From: Closterium sp. Naga37s-1
Lineage: Eukaryota; Streptophyta; Zygnematophyceae; Desmidiales; Closteriaceae
Assembly (NCBI GenBank): GCA_947471745.1
Contig: CANJKZ010000172.1
Location: forward strand, 3,700,001-3,764,000
Direction of reading: 5' to 3'
DNA length: 64,000 nt
This document shows positions 31,101 through 40,700 of the stretch, piece after piece. The number at the start of each line of letters is the position of its first letter. Position 1 is the stretch's first letter. The notes beneath the pieces are model-generated. The model saw only the letters and a list, made by a program, of their open reading frames with translations, ran no database searches and was not told the DNA's origin. A program made the translations under genes and the position numbers.

Positions 31101-34100
31101 ACACTCACCTTACCGACCTGAGGCCATCCCTCCTAACCATCTCCTCGCCCTCTCCTCGCCATCTCCTTGTCCTTTCCTCGCCCTCTCCCCTCCCTCTCCT
31201 TCCCCTACCCTCACCCTCTTCCCTTCTCCCCCACCAGGTGAACCTGGAGAAGGTATCAGCGGCGCTGAACGGGGGGCAGACGACCATAATATCCATAGGG
31301 CTGGCGGCAGTGATGGCCATGGCGGGGCTGCGAGTGGCCGTGGGGCGCATGACAGTGGGAGACCTAGTGCTCGTCAACGGTCTCATTCTGCAGCTCTCCC
31401 TACCGCTGCAGGTGCGAGTCTCTACTGCATAATGCTTTCCATTGCGTTGCGCTCCTGAAATTTTCAACTTTCCTTGCTCCCATTGCTCCTCTCTCGCTCC
31501 CACTCTCTCCTGTCGTACTCCCCTTCTTTCGGCGCTCTTTAACTGTTTCCCCCCCCCCTTGTTTTAAATTCAGCTTGTCCCTTCATTTCCATCCCTCACC
31601 GCACCGCACCCCACTCGCTTAAACCCTCTCAACGTCTGAGTTCCTGTACCGACCCTACTCGCCCAGTTCTCAGACTCGGACCCTGCCATTTTCTCCTCAC
31701 ACAGTCTTCTGATCCTCGCCGTGTAGACTGGCCCTGCAGCAGTACTCATCTCTTTAGCTAGCTGCCGCACTTGCGATGGCCCCACCCTCTCCACACCCCC
31801 CATCCGCCCACCACTCCCAGTTTCTGGGATTCCTGTATCGTGACCTGCGCCAGTCGCTTGTTGACATGGAGGCCATGTTCCACATGCTCAGGTGATTTTG
31901 CACATGCTCAGGTGATTCTGCACATGCTCAGGTGATTTTGCACATGCTCAGGTGATTTTGCACATGCTCAGGTGATTCTTCACTGCTCAGGTGATTTTAC
32001 ACATGCTCAGGTGATTCTTCACTGCTCAGGTGATTTTGCACATGCTCAGGTGATTTTGCACATGCTCAGGTGATTCTTCACATGCTTAGGTGATTCTTCA
32101 CATGCTCAGGTGATTTTGCACATGCTCAGGTGATTCTGCACATGCTGCTCAGATGATTCTTTGCATGCTCAGGTGACTCTCCCATGCTCAAGTGATTTTC
32201 TATGAGCTCAGGTGATTTCGCACATGCTTGGGTAGTCCTCCATGTGCTCGGGTGATGTCCTCTCCACATCCTCTTCTCATCCCTCTCCCACCTCCCTCCC
32301 TCCCTCGCTCTCTTCTGCCGTCCCTCCCCTCACGCGGCCAGTCTGGAGTCGGACCTCAAGGATGGGGACTTGGAGCTGGCAGCGAGGGCGGAGGGCGTGG
32401 CAGTGGACGTGCAGGATATCTCTTTCAGCTACATGAACGGCCGCCAGGTGACACTCATTGGAGGCCGGGGGATTGGGCTGGTACAGCCAGGAGGCGCAGG
32501 CAGTAGGGTGCAACGGGGGATTGTGAATATGGTTGGGAGGGCAGCGAGGGTGTGACAGTAGACACGGGCAGCTGTGACTGCTGGTACATGACTGGGTGGA
32601 AGGTTGAAGTGGAGTGGAGTGGGGTTTAGGATGGGTAGGAAAAGGCAGTACAGAGGCAGCAACTGGGTTGGTACCTCTCTAAGATCACAATTTACAGTCA
32701 CCACCATCCAGTTATCCTCAGCTGGTCACAACTCCCCCTGCTCCCTTTTTTTCTCACTCCATCCCTCTCTCCCTGGCCCCCCTTCTTCCTGTGAGCCCTC
32801 CTCTCCTGTATTTGTCTCATCTCGCTCCTCTTCCCATTCCCGCCCCTCTCTCCACCACCATCCCTGCAGATGCTGATGGAATTCCTCTATATCGCCAGGC
32901 AAGAGTTTTTCCTCCAACTCTAAATCTCAGCCCCATCCCTGTTCACGGTCGTTTGTTCCGCCTCCATCCGTGCAGGTGCTCAAAGGGGTGTCGTTCTCCA
33001 TAGCGCCGGGCGAGAGTGTGGCGATCGTGGGGCCATCGGGGTCGGGAAAGTCAACGATAGTGAAGCTGCTGCTGCGCCTGTACGACCCCTCTGAGGGCTC
33101 CATCTCCTTTGATGGCACTGATGCTCGCGAGCTCAAGCAGGTGGGGGGTGTGAACAAGTGGTGAGAAAGTGGGGAGCAAGTGGGGAGCACGTGGGGAGCA
33201 AGTGGGGAGCAAGTGGGGAGCAAGTGGGGAGCAAGTGGGGAGCAAGTGGGGAGCAAGTCAACGATAGTGAAGCTGCTGCTGCACCTGTACGACCCCTCTG
33301 AGGGCTCCATCTCCTTTGATGGCACTGATGCCCGCGAGCTCAAGCAGGTGGGGGGAAGGAGGGAGGGGAGCAGCTGGGGGCAGGGTGAGAAGCTGGTGGG
33401 GGGATGGTGGAGCAGCACGAATGATAGTTTGTGGTGTGCAGTATGTGCGCTGCATTGCAGCTGCAGCACACTGCAAGTGTGTGGACACGATTGCTATCTT
33501 CTTTCACCTTACCAGTCACTCCCACTCTGTTCCGAGGAGAATCTGCTTGCTTCCTCTCACTTCTCCTCCCTCCGTTCTCATCCTCTCAGGCTCTTTTCTC
33601 GTCCTCCACATCCCCTTCTCCCCTCACCAAACCGCCATCACCTCACGTCATCCATCTCCCACATCCCCACTCCACCCCCTTTTCCCTTGCATGAATAAGT
33701 ACATCAGGTTGTGGCAGCTCAACCTGACAACGACAGCACATGTTTTAAGTTAGACTCTTCTTGACTTGCCCCCTCTCCTCTTTCCTCTCCGCTCCTTTTT
33801 TCCACAGGAAGTGTTATGGCAGGCGGTGGCAGTGGTACCACAGAACACGGTATTGCTCAACGAGCAGCACATTCTCTAGCGAGGCAGCTCTATAAGAAAG
33901 TCCCCTCCTTTTCCTCCCTCCGCCCACACAGGAGTCACTACGGCAGGCGGTGGCGGTGGTGCCACAGGACACAGTGCTGTTCAACGACAGCATCCGCTAC
34001 AACATTGCCTACGGCCGCCCCTCCGCCTCTGTTGCTGAGGTCGACCGCGCGGCTGGTCAGGCGGTCAGTGCCACCTGCCATGCTTGCATGGGTGCATGGG

Positions 34101-35776
34101 CGTGTGAGGACACAGGCGCATGGGATGCATGGGTGCATGGACACATTCAGGCATACAAACAAGAACACTTACATACATGTTCATGTTAGCGGACACTACA
34201 TGCACGCATCCATGCCTATTCTTGCTTGTCCTCCTGCACGCACACACAGATGCATGCATTTGCTGAATTTGCTGAAATCATGTGTTGCGTTTCCCCTTCC
34301 ACTCCGTTTCTCATCCCCTCCCTCCATTCCCCTCTTCCCCCTTCCTCTCCTCGCCCCCCACTATTCACTTGCCTGGTGCAGAAACTCCTGGACGCCATTC
34401 GCCGCATGCCAGACGGATTCGACACGGTGGTGGGCGAGCGAGGGCTGAAGCTGAGCGGCGGGGAGAAGCAGCGAGTGGCCATCGCGCGCGCCTTCCTCAA
34501 GAACCCGCGCCTGCTGGTGTGCGACGAGGCCACCAGTGCTCTGGATTCTGCAACCGAGGCTAACATTCTGAGGTCGTTGCAGCAACTGGCAGCCGGCAGG
34601 AGTTGTCTGTTTGTGGCGCACAGGCTGAGCACCATCAAGCACTGCGATAAGATTCTGGTGAGAGGGCAGGGTTGTTGTTACAACGTTTTCTCCTTGCGCA
34701 CTGTTCACTTCCAAATTGCTTCTCAGCCAAAGAACCAGGGAAATGCACCTGTTTCTTCTGATCAATACTTGCTTATCCAACAACCCTCATATTGTGTCAC
34801 ACATGCTTTCTCCCTTCCCGTTCGTTCATGTTCCACCCTTGTGCCTTGTCCCTGCGTGTCTGGCCTCATCTCTCCTGTGCAGGTGATGGAGACAGGGAGG
34901 GTGGTGGAGCAGGGCACGCACGAGCAGCTGCTGGCAGCAGGGGGCAAGTATGCTGCCATGTGGATGCTGCAGGACTCAGAGCGCCCTGCCCTGGCACCGA
35001 CACCCAGGCCTGCTGCTCATGCCACTCACACACCGGCTGCTGCTGCTTCTGTCAATGTAGCTGAAACAGAGGCATCTTTGTCTGGAGCAGTAGCAGCAGC
35101 AACGGCGGCCGCAGCTGCAACAGCAGCCGCTTCGGCACATCAAGGCAGCCTGAACGGTACTGCTAATTTCGTCCCCCCGCATGGCAGTAATGGAGCAGTA
35201 GCCTCCATGGGGAGCGGGAGTGGAGGAGGGGGAGTGGAAGGGAGGGAGAGTGGTGGGGACGCTGAGTTGAAGGAGCAGTTGCGGGCAGTGGCTGTGAGTG
35301 AGTCGGAGTGGCGCACGGATGGGAGAGTACCGGTGGGGCTAGAGGAAGTGGGAAGAAGGAGAGGTGGAGATGAGTTACTCACTGACGAAGGAGGGCATGT
35401 GTGGAACGCACATGAGGGGCATGGTGGTGCTGAAGGGGAGAGTGGGGCGACGAGTGGAAGTGCTGATGGTGGTGTGGGTGTTGGTGCTGAAGGTCTGCAT
35501 CAAGATGGAGAGCATGTGGATGGAGAAGGTGTTGCGAGAGGGAGGAGTGGAGGGAGGGTGCGTGGTTTGCGTCAAACCTCGTTGTTTCTGAGTGAGTTTG
35601 CTCGTGCAGGCGAGTACACTGGGAGTGAGGAACGTGTGGAGGATATGGTGATTGCTGAGGATGAGATTGAAAGGGAGGAGAGTGAAGGGGAGAGTGATGG
35701 CGAGATGGGGTCGATGGGAGACATAATATCAGGACCAAGCGGTGCAAAGCATGAGCACTCTCGTGGGTCGTCTTAA
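25158..35776 (+). CDS. Atm1/ABCB7-like half-size ABC transporter, 14 exons
   Basis: Organellar half transporter (one TMD plus one NBD) of the type that exports glutathione/sulfur compounds; substrate not provable here. Exons: 25158-25760, 26102-26191, 26797-26922, 27673-27874, 28432-28592, 29293-29364, 29642-29707, 31238-31411, 31821-31891, 32342-32447, 32976-33140, 33932-34063, 34382-34657, 34883-35776; all phases fit, 1045 residues. Residues 1-200 are Ser/Ala/Arg-rich, like a plastid or mitochondrial transit peptide. TMD blocks resemble Atm1: [66 protein letters not shown]: Walker [10 protein letters not shown] (576-584), LSGGE (680-684), Walker [14 protein letters not shown], His in VAHRLS (736). 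A C-terminal tail of about 270 residues is low-complexity and acidic, absent from typical family members. Nine of 13 introns contain partial exon copies. Confidence 0.9.
25978..26012 (+). pseudogene. Partial copy of ABC exon 2
   Basis: A CAG acceptor followed by codons for VLPYLCRLW repeats the start of exon 2 (VLPYLWRLA at 26102) and then decays into C-rich sequence. It has no donor. Confidence 0.75.
26971..27128 (+). pseudogene. Two copies of the 3' half of ABC exon 3 with donor
   Basis: The stretch 26971-27044 repeats [20 protein letters not shown] and the AAG|GTCAGT donor of exon 3 almost exactly. A more degraded third copy ends at 27128 (GCGCAAG|GTCAGT). Neither has an acceptor, so they look like spare donors. 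Confidence 0.85.
27184..27339 (+). other. 65-bp intronic inverted repeat (hairpin) in ABC intron 3
   Basis: The arm 27184-27248 is complementary to 27275-27339 with a single T/G pair (a wobble in RNA), separated by a 26-nt loop. Part of the loop and right arm (27261-27281) is also complementary to 27366-27386. Transcribed sense, this gives a nearly perfect 65-bp RNA stem. Confidence 0.92.
27523..27573 (+). pseudogene. Partial copy of ABC exon 4 (5' part)
   Basis: A CAG acceptor and a diverged copy of the exon 4 start ([12 protein letters not shown] against [12 protein letters not shown]) lie about 150 bp upstream of the real exon. The copy ends at a potential GTGTGT donor. Confidence 0.7.
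28003..28119 (+). pseudogene. Copy of ABC exon 4 (3' part) with donor
   Basis: A near-identical copy of [16 protein letters not shown] through IIMIFRAV and the donor GTTG|GTGAGA. It has no acceptor of its own. Confidence 0.85.
28311..28363 (+). pseudogene. Copy of ABC exon 5 (5' part) with acceptor
   Basis: CCCCAG acceptor plus codons for [17 protein letters not shown], 121 bp before the real exon 5. It ends in CT-rich sequence without a donor. Using it would put an extra segment into the transmembrane domain. Confidence 0.85.
28658..28797 (+). repeat. Copy of ABC exon 5 end with donor, then 20-bp minisatellite
   Basis: The block 28658-28690 repeats [10 protein letters not shown] with the GAG|GTGCT donor. 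It is followed directly by four copies of GCACGCACATACATGCACAT (28701-28780) and a partial one. Confidence 0.85.
29021..29292 (+). pseudogene. Two tandem copies of ABC exon 6 (136-bp period)
   Basis: Copies start at 29021 and 29157 with CCGCAG acceptors. They are identical to exon 6 (29293) for [13 protein letters not shown], then differ ([11 protein letters not shown] against [10 protein letters not shown]). Only the third copy has the conserved NHETV motif and a good donor (CAG|GTGAGG), so it is taken as the exon. Confidence 0.88.
29810..31103. repeat. 25-bp minisatellite, about 51 copies, in ABC intron 7
   Basis: The unit is a 25-mer containing CATGCTGCATCACACCACTC and then CGTAC. Most copies are identical, with scattered variants (CCCCGTA, CCTGTA, CTACGTA, CATCC) and one 26-bp copy near 30082. 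Because 25 is not a multiple of 3 and no unit contains a stop in any register, all three plus frames stay open over 1.2 kb. These are not genes. Confidence 0.97.
31881..32260 (+). repeat. Donor-derived minisatellite at ABC exon 9-intron 9
   Basis: The unit CACATGCTCAGGTGATTTTG spans the end of exon 9 (CACATGCTCAG) and the start of intron 9 (GTGATTTTG). The first unit is the real junction (31891/31892). About 18 more follow, perfect near the exon and increasingly diverged further away. Confidence 0.93.
33150..33347 (+). pseudogene. 10-bp repeat and copy of ABC exon 11 (3' part) with donor
   Basis: About nine GTGGGGAGCA-type units (33170-33255) are followed at 33257-33347 by a near-identical copy of [17 protein letters not shown] through DARELKQ and its donor CAG|GTGGGG. 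The copy lacks the Walker A glycines and has no acceptor. Confidence 0.85.
33808..33877 (+). pseudogene. Diverged copy of ABC exon 12 (5' part)
   Basis: A CCACAG acceptor is followed by a copy resembling exon 12 ([15 protein letters not shown] against [15 protein letters not shown]). It breaks down before the end of the exon. Confidence 0.8.
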
Positions 35777-36295
35777 TTTGTTTAGGTTGATATTGTTCTG
35801 TGTAACAACTCACAGCTATAGCTTACTTGCTATTAGATGTACGATTTTGTATATGGATATTTGTGATGAATATATTTCCAATTGCTGATCCCTAATCAGT
35901 TACGAGCTTAAAGTAAAGAATTTGGTCAGCTAAAACTCTGGAATACCAAAAAACGCAATTTATTATTACCACTATGTGGGTGTGAACATAATATCCCTTT
36001 CAAATCCTTTTACAAATACATATTGTCTATGTAGACATGGAGAAATGACATGAATGTTTGTGTCGATTGTACCTCCTCGATCGAACCAAGAGTATCGTCA
36101 TCCTCGCTATGAAAAAATCCCAATTCCCAAAGGGCCCGAAGAGAGCAAACTTCGAAGCGCCAGGTGGGCGTCAACCACGTCATTCGCAGTTCAACGGAGA
36201 TTCGAGCCATCGAGCCGCAGTGCACTTTCCCCTGCTCGAACTGAGCTCAAATTCAACACCAGCTCTTTATCCAAACCACAATTTCTCAGCTCCCA
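35777..36295. other. Spacer between the ABC transporter and the cyclin gene
   Basis: AT-rich. It holds the ABC 3' UTR and the cyclin promoter and 5' UTR. No other gene is seen. Confidence 0.5.
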
Positions 36296-37218
36296 GTGTT
36301 GGAGCCATCAAACACAAACATGACAGGTCCTTACATGGGAACGAGGGGATTCGCCTCCAGGAAGTCTAGCTCTCACGTTGGCACGGCAAGCTCCGCTAGT
36401 ACTCTCAGCAGCGAGCCTGCCGGAAGCACCGTAACAACGACAACTTCAGCCAGCAGCATCAGGTCTGCAGCTGTCACCAGCGGCAGTTCCTTGACGAACC
36501 TCTTGGAAGGTCTGGCATCATTACTGGAAAGAATTGTGATAGCTTGCGAGGCTCAAGAAGGCTCCCGTCCAGTTCTTCCTGATGAAGTCACATTATATCA
36601 TGGACTACGTGCTCCTGATATAACAATTCAGAAGTATCTGGAAAGGGTCTACAAGTACACCAGGTGCTGTCCTGACTCAGTCGTGGTTTCGTACGTCTAC
36701 ATTGACCGCATCATGAAGTCGACGGGAATGCCAATCACATCTCTCAACGTTCACCGTCTTCTGGTCACAAGCGTTATGGTCGCAGCGAAGTTTCTGGGAT
36801 CTGCGTGAGTATTGAGTATTGCAGGCGAAACACTTTATTTTCTGGGCCATTTTTCGCAATAACGTCTAACAATGCGTTTTTTTCTTGCAGGTATTTCAAC
36901 AACGCGTGCTTTGCCACCGTTGGAGGAATTGGAACAAGTGAAATTAATAAGCTTGAGCTTGACTTTCTGTTTCGAATCAATTTCACGCTGAATGTGACGG
37001 CTGAGGAATTCAAGAAGTACAAGATGCACATTGAGGACGAGCTTGACGTTTCCACTTCCTTCGGTCAAGATCACTTCAACCATGGATCCACGAAGCTTAT
37101 GAAACAACCAGAACAAACGAGCGACGGCAGTCTTTGTTCCAGCCGGTCTCGAGCCAAGATGTCCAAGCGATCAGAGTCTAAGGCCATCATGCCCGACACG
37201 TATCTCTATGCAGTATGA
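36296..37218 (+). CDS. U/P-type (PHO80-like) cyclin, 2 exons
   Basis: Plant cyclin of the U/P group, related to yeast Pho80 and expected to bind a cyclin-dependent kinase. Exons: 36296-36804 and 36891-37218 (278 residues from the first ATG; a second in-frame ATG at 36320 gives 270). Visible: a Ser/Thr-rich N-terminus, then a cyclin box with PDITIQKYLERVYKYTRCCP, VVSYVYIDRIM, LNVHRLLVTSVMVAAKFL, YFNNACFATVGGI and NKLELDFLF. The intron interrupts AKFLGSA/YFNN, with a good donor (GTGAGT) and acceptor (TTGCAG). The tail is basic and Ser-rich. Skipping the stop through a GTATGA donor at 37213 would join in frame to an open stretch at 37409-37717. The gene converges on the MATE gene. Confidence 0.9.
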
Positions 37219-37408
37219 TAACGTCTCGTTACGTCAGGTGGTGAAAAAGGAACTTCCAATGATTATATAAAATGAGGCTGAGGCACCATGTAATAGGGCG
37301 TAAAGCTTCCTAGCTCTGATCAGACCAGTATCTAGAATTCAAGAAGGTATGGTTCAAGGTCCTGTGTACTTTATGCTGGAGACATTATTTTAGAATCATT
37401 GCTTGCAG

Positions 37409-37717
37409 GCATTGCAGCTGAATTCTGCTCGATTTGGCAATGAAGACACTTATGCAAAACATGCCCTTCATTCCAGGCTTTCTGAACTGACTTGTGTACC
37501 AGGGCTGATTCAACAGACTGTTTACTTGGATGACAGGAGTTGGTTGCCAAGTATACCCAGAGAACAGAGCCCATTGATAGATAACCCTGATACCGGCATA
37601 GAGGACAACCAATCTGGTGGCCTGGCGCAAGATCTACAGGGGAGAGAAATCAACATTGACAATGGTCAGCTCAACCATATGTTGCAAGACTCAGCACAAA
37701 ATGTGCATAGCGTCTAG
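37409..37717 (+). other. Possible alternative last exon of the cyclin gene
   Basis: An open stretch of 102 codons plus TAG is preceded by a CTTGCAG acceptor. If exon 2 ended at 37212 (GCA|GTATGA) instead of reading to TGA, the two would join in phase 0. No known domain is visible. It overlaps the last 27 bases of the MATE coding region on the other strand. The donor is weak. Confidence 0.35.
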
Positions 37718-40700
37718 ATCATCCTGGGAGGAATGGCCCCCCTTGGGGGTTACGCCCTTAGTGTCTTGGTCGTTGGCGCAAATCAAGCTGCTTCCAAGAC
37801 CCATCAAGTCATTGCTGCTGTTTTTGTAGTATGTAACCTTGTCGTCCATGGACATGGATGACTCCACACGCTCCCGGGCAACATCAACCTGCAAACACAA
37901 GCGGCCAAGGAGGAGCAGCATACTGTAAAGCAGAGCCACGACCAAAATCACCACGTTCAGGAGAGTATCCTGCATGTGTGCACGGGGCTTGGGAAAACGA
38001 AACACATGCAGGGCCATACCGCTTGTGACCAGTCCATTCTTGCCATGATGACTGCAATACTGATTAGCTGCACGCATGTGCCAATTGTCAGCCCTGACCA
38101 CAGACCCTATGATACACAGGGCAAGAAAAAAGAAGACGTATGGAACAAGAGAGGTAAGTGCAATGACCCCAAGGAAAGAAACAGTGGTTCAGGAAAAAGA
38201 AAGATGTCGAGGTGAGAACAAACAAATAATATAAATAAAGCTGAATGTAAGCCAGGAAAAATAAAAAGTTCTTACCACACTTCCCAACTTGAGGTAGAAG
38301 GCGAGTAGGGCAGCAAGTGGGAGACCAAAGAGGTAATACGCTGCAAGATTGGCAACAAGAGCCACTTGCTGATAGCCTGATCCACGCACAATGCCTGCAG
38401 GTGGGGTGGTGGGCAAGAGGGTATAACAGAGATTGAGAGTGCTGAGGGTTGCCGAAGTGCAGGCAGCAGTGTGATTCAATGGCTGAGCAGCGAGGTACAT
38501 GACAGATAATGACAACAAAAAAATCATGTAAAAGGGCTTAAAGAACCGAGGGAACGAGCCAAGATATATCAGAGGAACTAACAGACCTGGGGAAATCGAA
38601 CCAAACAAACCCGGCAAAAATCTTCCCAGAAATTTCACCTGACAAAACAGCATTGACCGCATCAGTTACGACAGATGCGACAAGCAGAGGCATGATGGCA
38701 GCAACGAAGGCGACAACTTCAGGGGATGTGCTAAACACACAGCCCCAGGAGGAGCGGACAGTGAGCAGAGCCGAGGAGACGAGCGTGGCCTCAAACAGCG
38801 CCCACAGCACTCCCACTGTGGCGGCTCGCTGGGCTGCAATCTCGTCTCCTGCCCCCAGCTCATTGGCCACTCGCGTGCTGACAGCCACGCCAAAGCCATA
38901 CGGCAGTACAAACGCCATCACTGACGTGTTCAGACTGAAAGGGAGAGGGGAGGGGAAGGTGGGTGGGAGAAGAGCAATCTTGAGACCTTCCGACATCTCA
39001 AGACTCGAATACAAGAAACGTTTTCCTAACAGGATGAAACCGTTTCATGATAGGCGAGCTTTAGGAAGCAGTGGGGGCCTTTAGCATGAGGGCACTTACA
39101 CAACAGAGAGGCCGGCTACTTGGATGTCAGGGTTAGGCAAGAGGCCGGCCAGAAGTGTGACTATATCGAAGCTCCAGTACTCAAGGCTGAGCAGCAGCGG
39201 AGGGGGAGAAGCGGGAGCGGGGTAGGGGAAAGGAATGGATTACAGACGGAACGACTAGGAAGCGGGACACGAGGAGAAGAGGTTTAATGACGGAGAGAAA
39301 CAGCATACGGCATAAAGTGCAGCAAAAAGAGTAACTTGAGAGGCATAATTTGTGGAAAAGAAACCCAGCCAAAAGCCATTGTTAGAGGCATACTGCTCTG
39401 CCTCAGTCGACCTGCTCTGCCAACATCCCATTACCCTCCTCCCTTTCTCACACCCCCTTTCCCTTCCACCTTCCCTTTCCACTCTTTTCCCCCCTTCCCT
39501 CCCCACTCCTTTTCCCCTACTCCATTCCCCTCTTACCTCCCACTCCCCCAAACCTCCCTTTTCCCCGGCCCTCACCTTCCCCCCTCTCCCCTCGCCCCTT
39601 CCACCCTCCACTCACCACAGCATGATAGCCGACGGCAAGGCGAGCTGCAGAAACGGCTCCCACCCGCAAAACGCCTCCATACTATACCCACCCCACGCAG
39701 CCTTGGACACGCCGGTGCAGCGAATGTAGCCAAGCAGCAGCAGCAGATCCAGCATATAGGCCAGAGAGACAGCTATGGCGGCCCCTGGTAGGCCCCAGTG
39801 GAGAGTGTGTACGAGGAGGAAGGTGAGAGGGAACTGCAGGAGTACTGCTGCGAGCGCACAGGCGGCCATGGGGAAGGTGACGGACTGGGCTTGCAGATAT
39901 CTGCGGGGAAGGGTGGGGGGGGGTTGGGGGGGGGGAAGGGAGTGGAGTATGGGGGGGAGTGGGGAGTGGGGAGGGGATGGGAGGAGAGGACGTCAGTGAG
40001 GGAAGGGGTGGTCAGGGGGAGGGGGGGTGAAAGAAGGTTTGAGGAGGAGGAGGAGGCGAGAGGAAGATGGAAAATCTGGAGAGAGAAGGGGATGGGGAAA
40101 AGGGGGGTGGGGGAGGGAGAGGAATGCAGAGTGAAGAGAAAGGGGTAGCAGTGGTGAGTTGTAGTGAGGGCTGCCTGAGCATGCACTAGAAGGTGAGTGA
40201 GAGGCAGCTCGAAGGCTCTTCCGAGACGCAAGTGACAAGAGGCATTTTGCCGTGCAATTGCTGTGCATTTTGAAGGGTTTTTTTTTCCTTGAAGTGCAAT
40301 CACACGCATTGCTTTCAGTGCCACCGTGTGTGCTATACGGAGTATACTACACTCGTTGAACTAAGCCGCAATAGGGATGTATCCAGGCATGACCCGTGCA
40401 CACCTTCATCCCTTCACTTTTACTCAAACCTCCTACCCCTACTCACCGTCCTCGGACCGCCATTATCCCGCACAGAAAATCCCCCCTCTCCCTATCACCC
40501 CACTTTAACATTCAGCTTTGTCATTATTTGGTAGTGCAATTGGACTTTTAAGGTTGTAAAATGGTACAAATGCGTGCATCCCTTGCCCCATCCTCGCACC
40601 CCACACCCCCGTACCTCTCCTCGTCCCTCTTTGCCCCGTTTCGAAACATCACATCGGCGACCCACATACATCTCCCACCCGTCCTCCTTCCCACCATCCC

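Noticed and set aside
29378..31458. Plus-strand frames of 469-684 codons rich in His, Pro, Thr and Cys
   Set aside because: They are produced by the 25-bp satellite in ABC intron 7. Only the exon 7 and exon 8 parts at the ends are real coding sequence.
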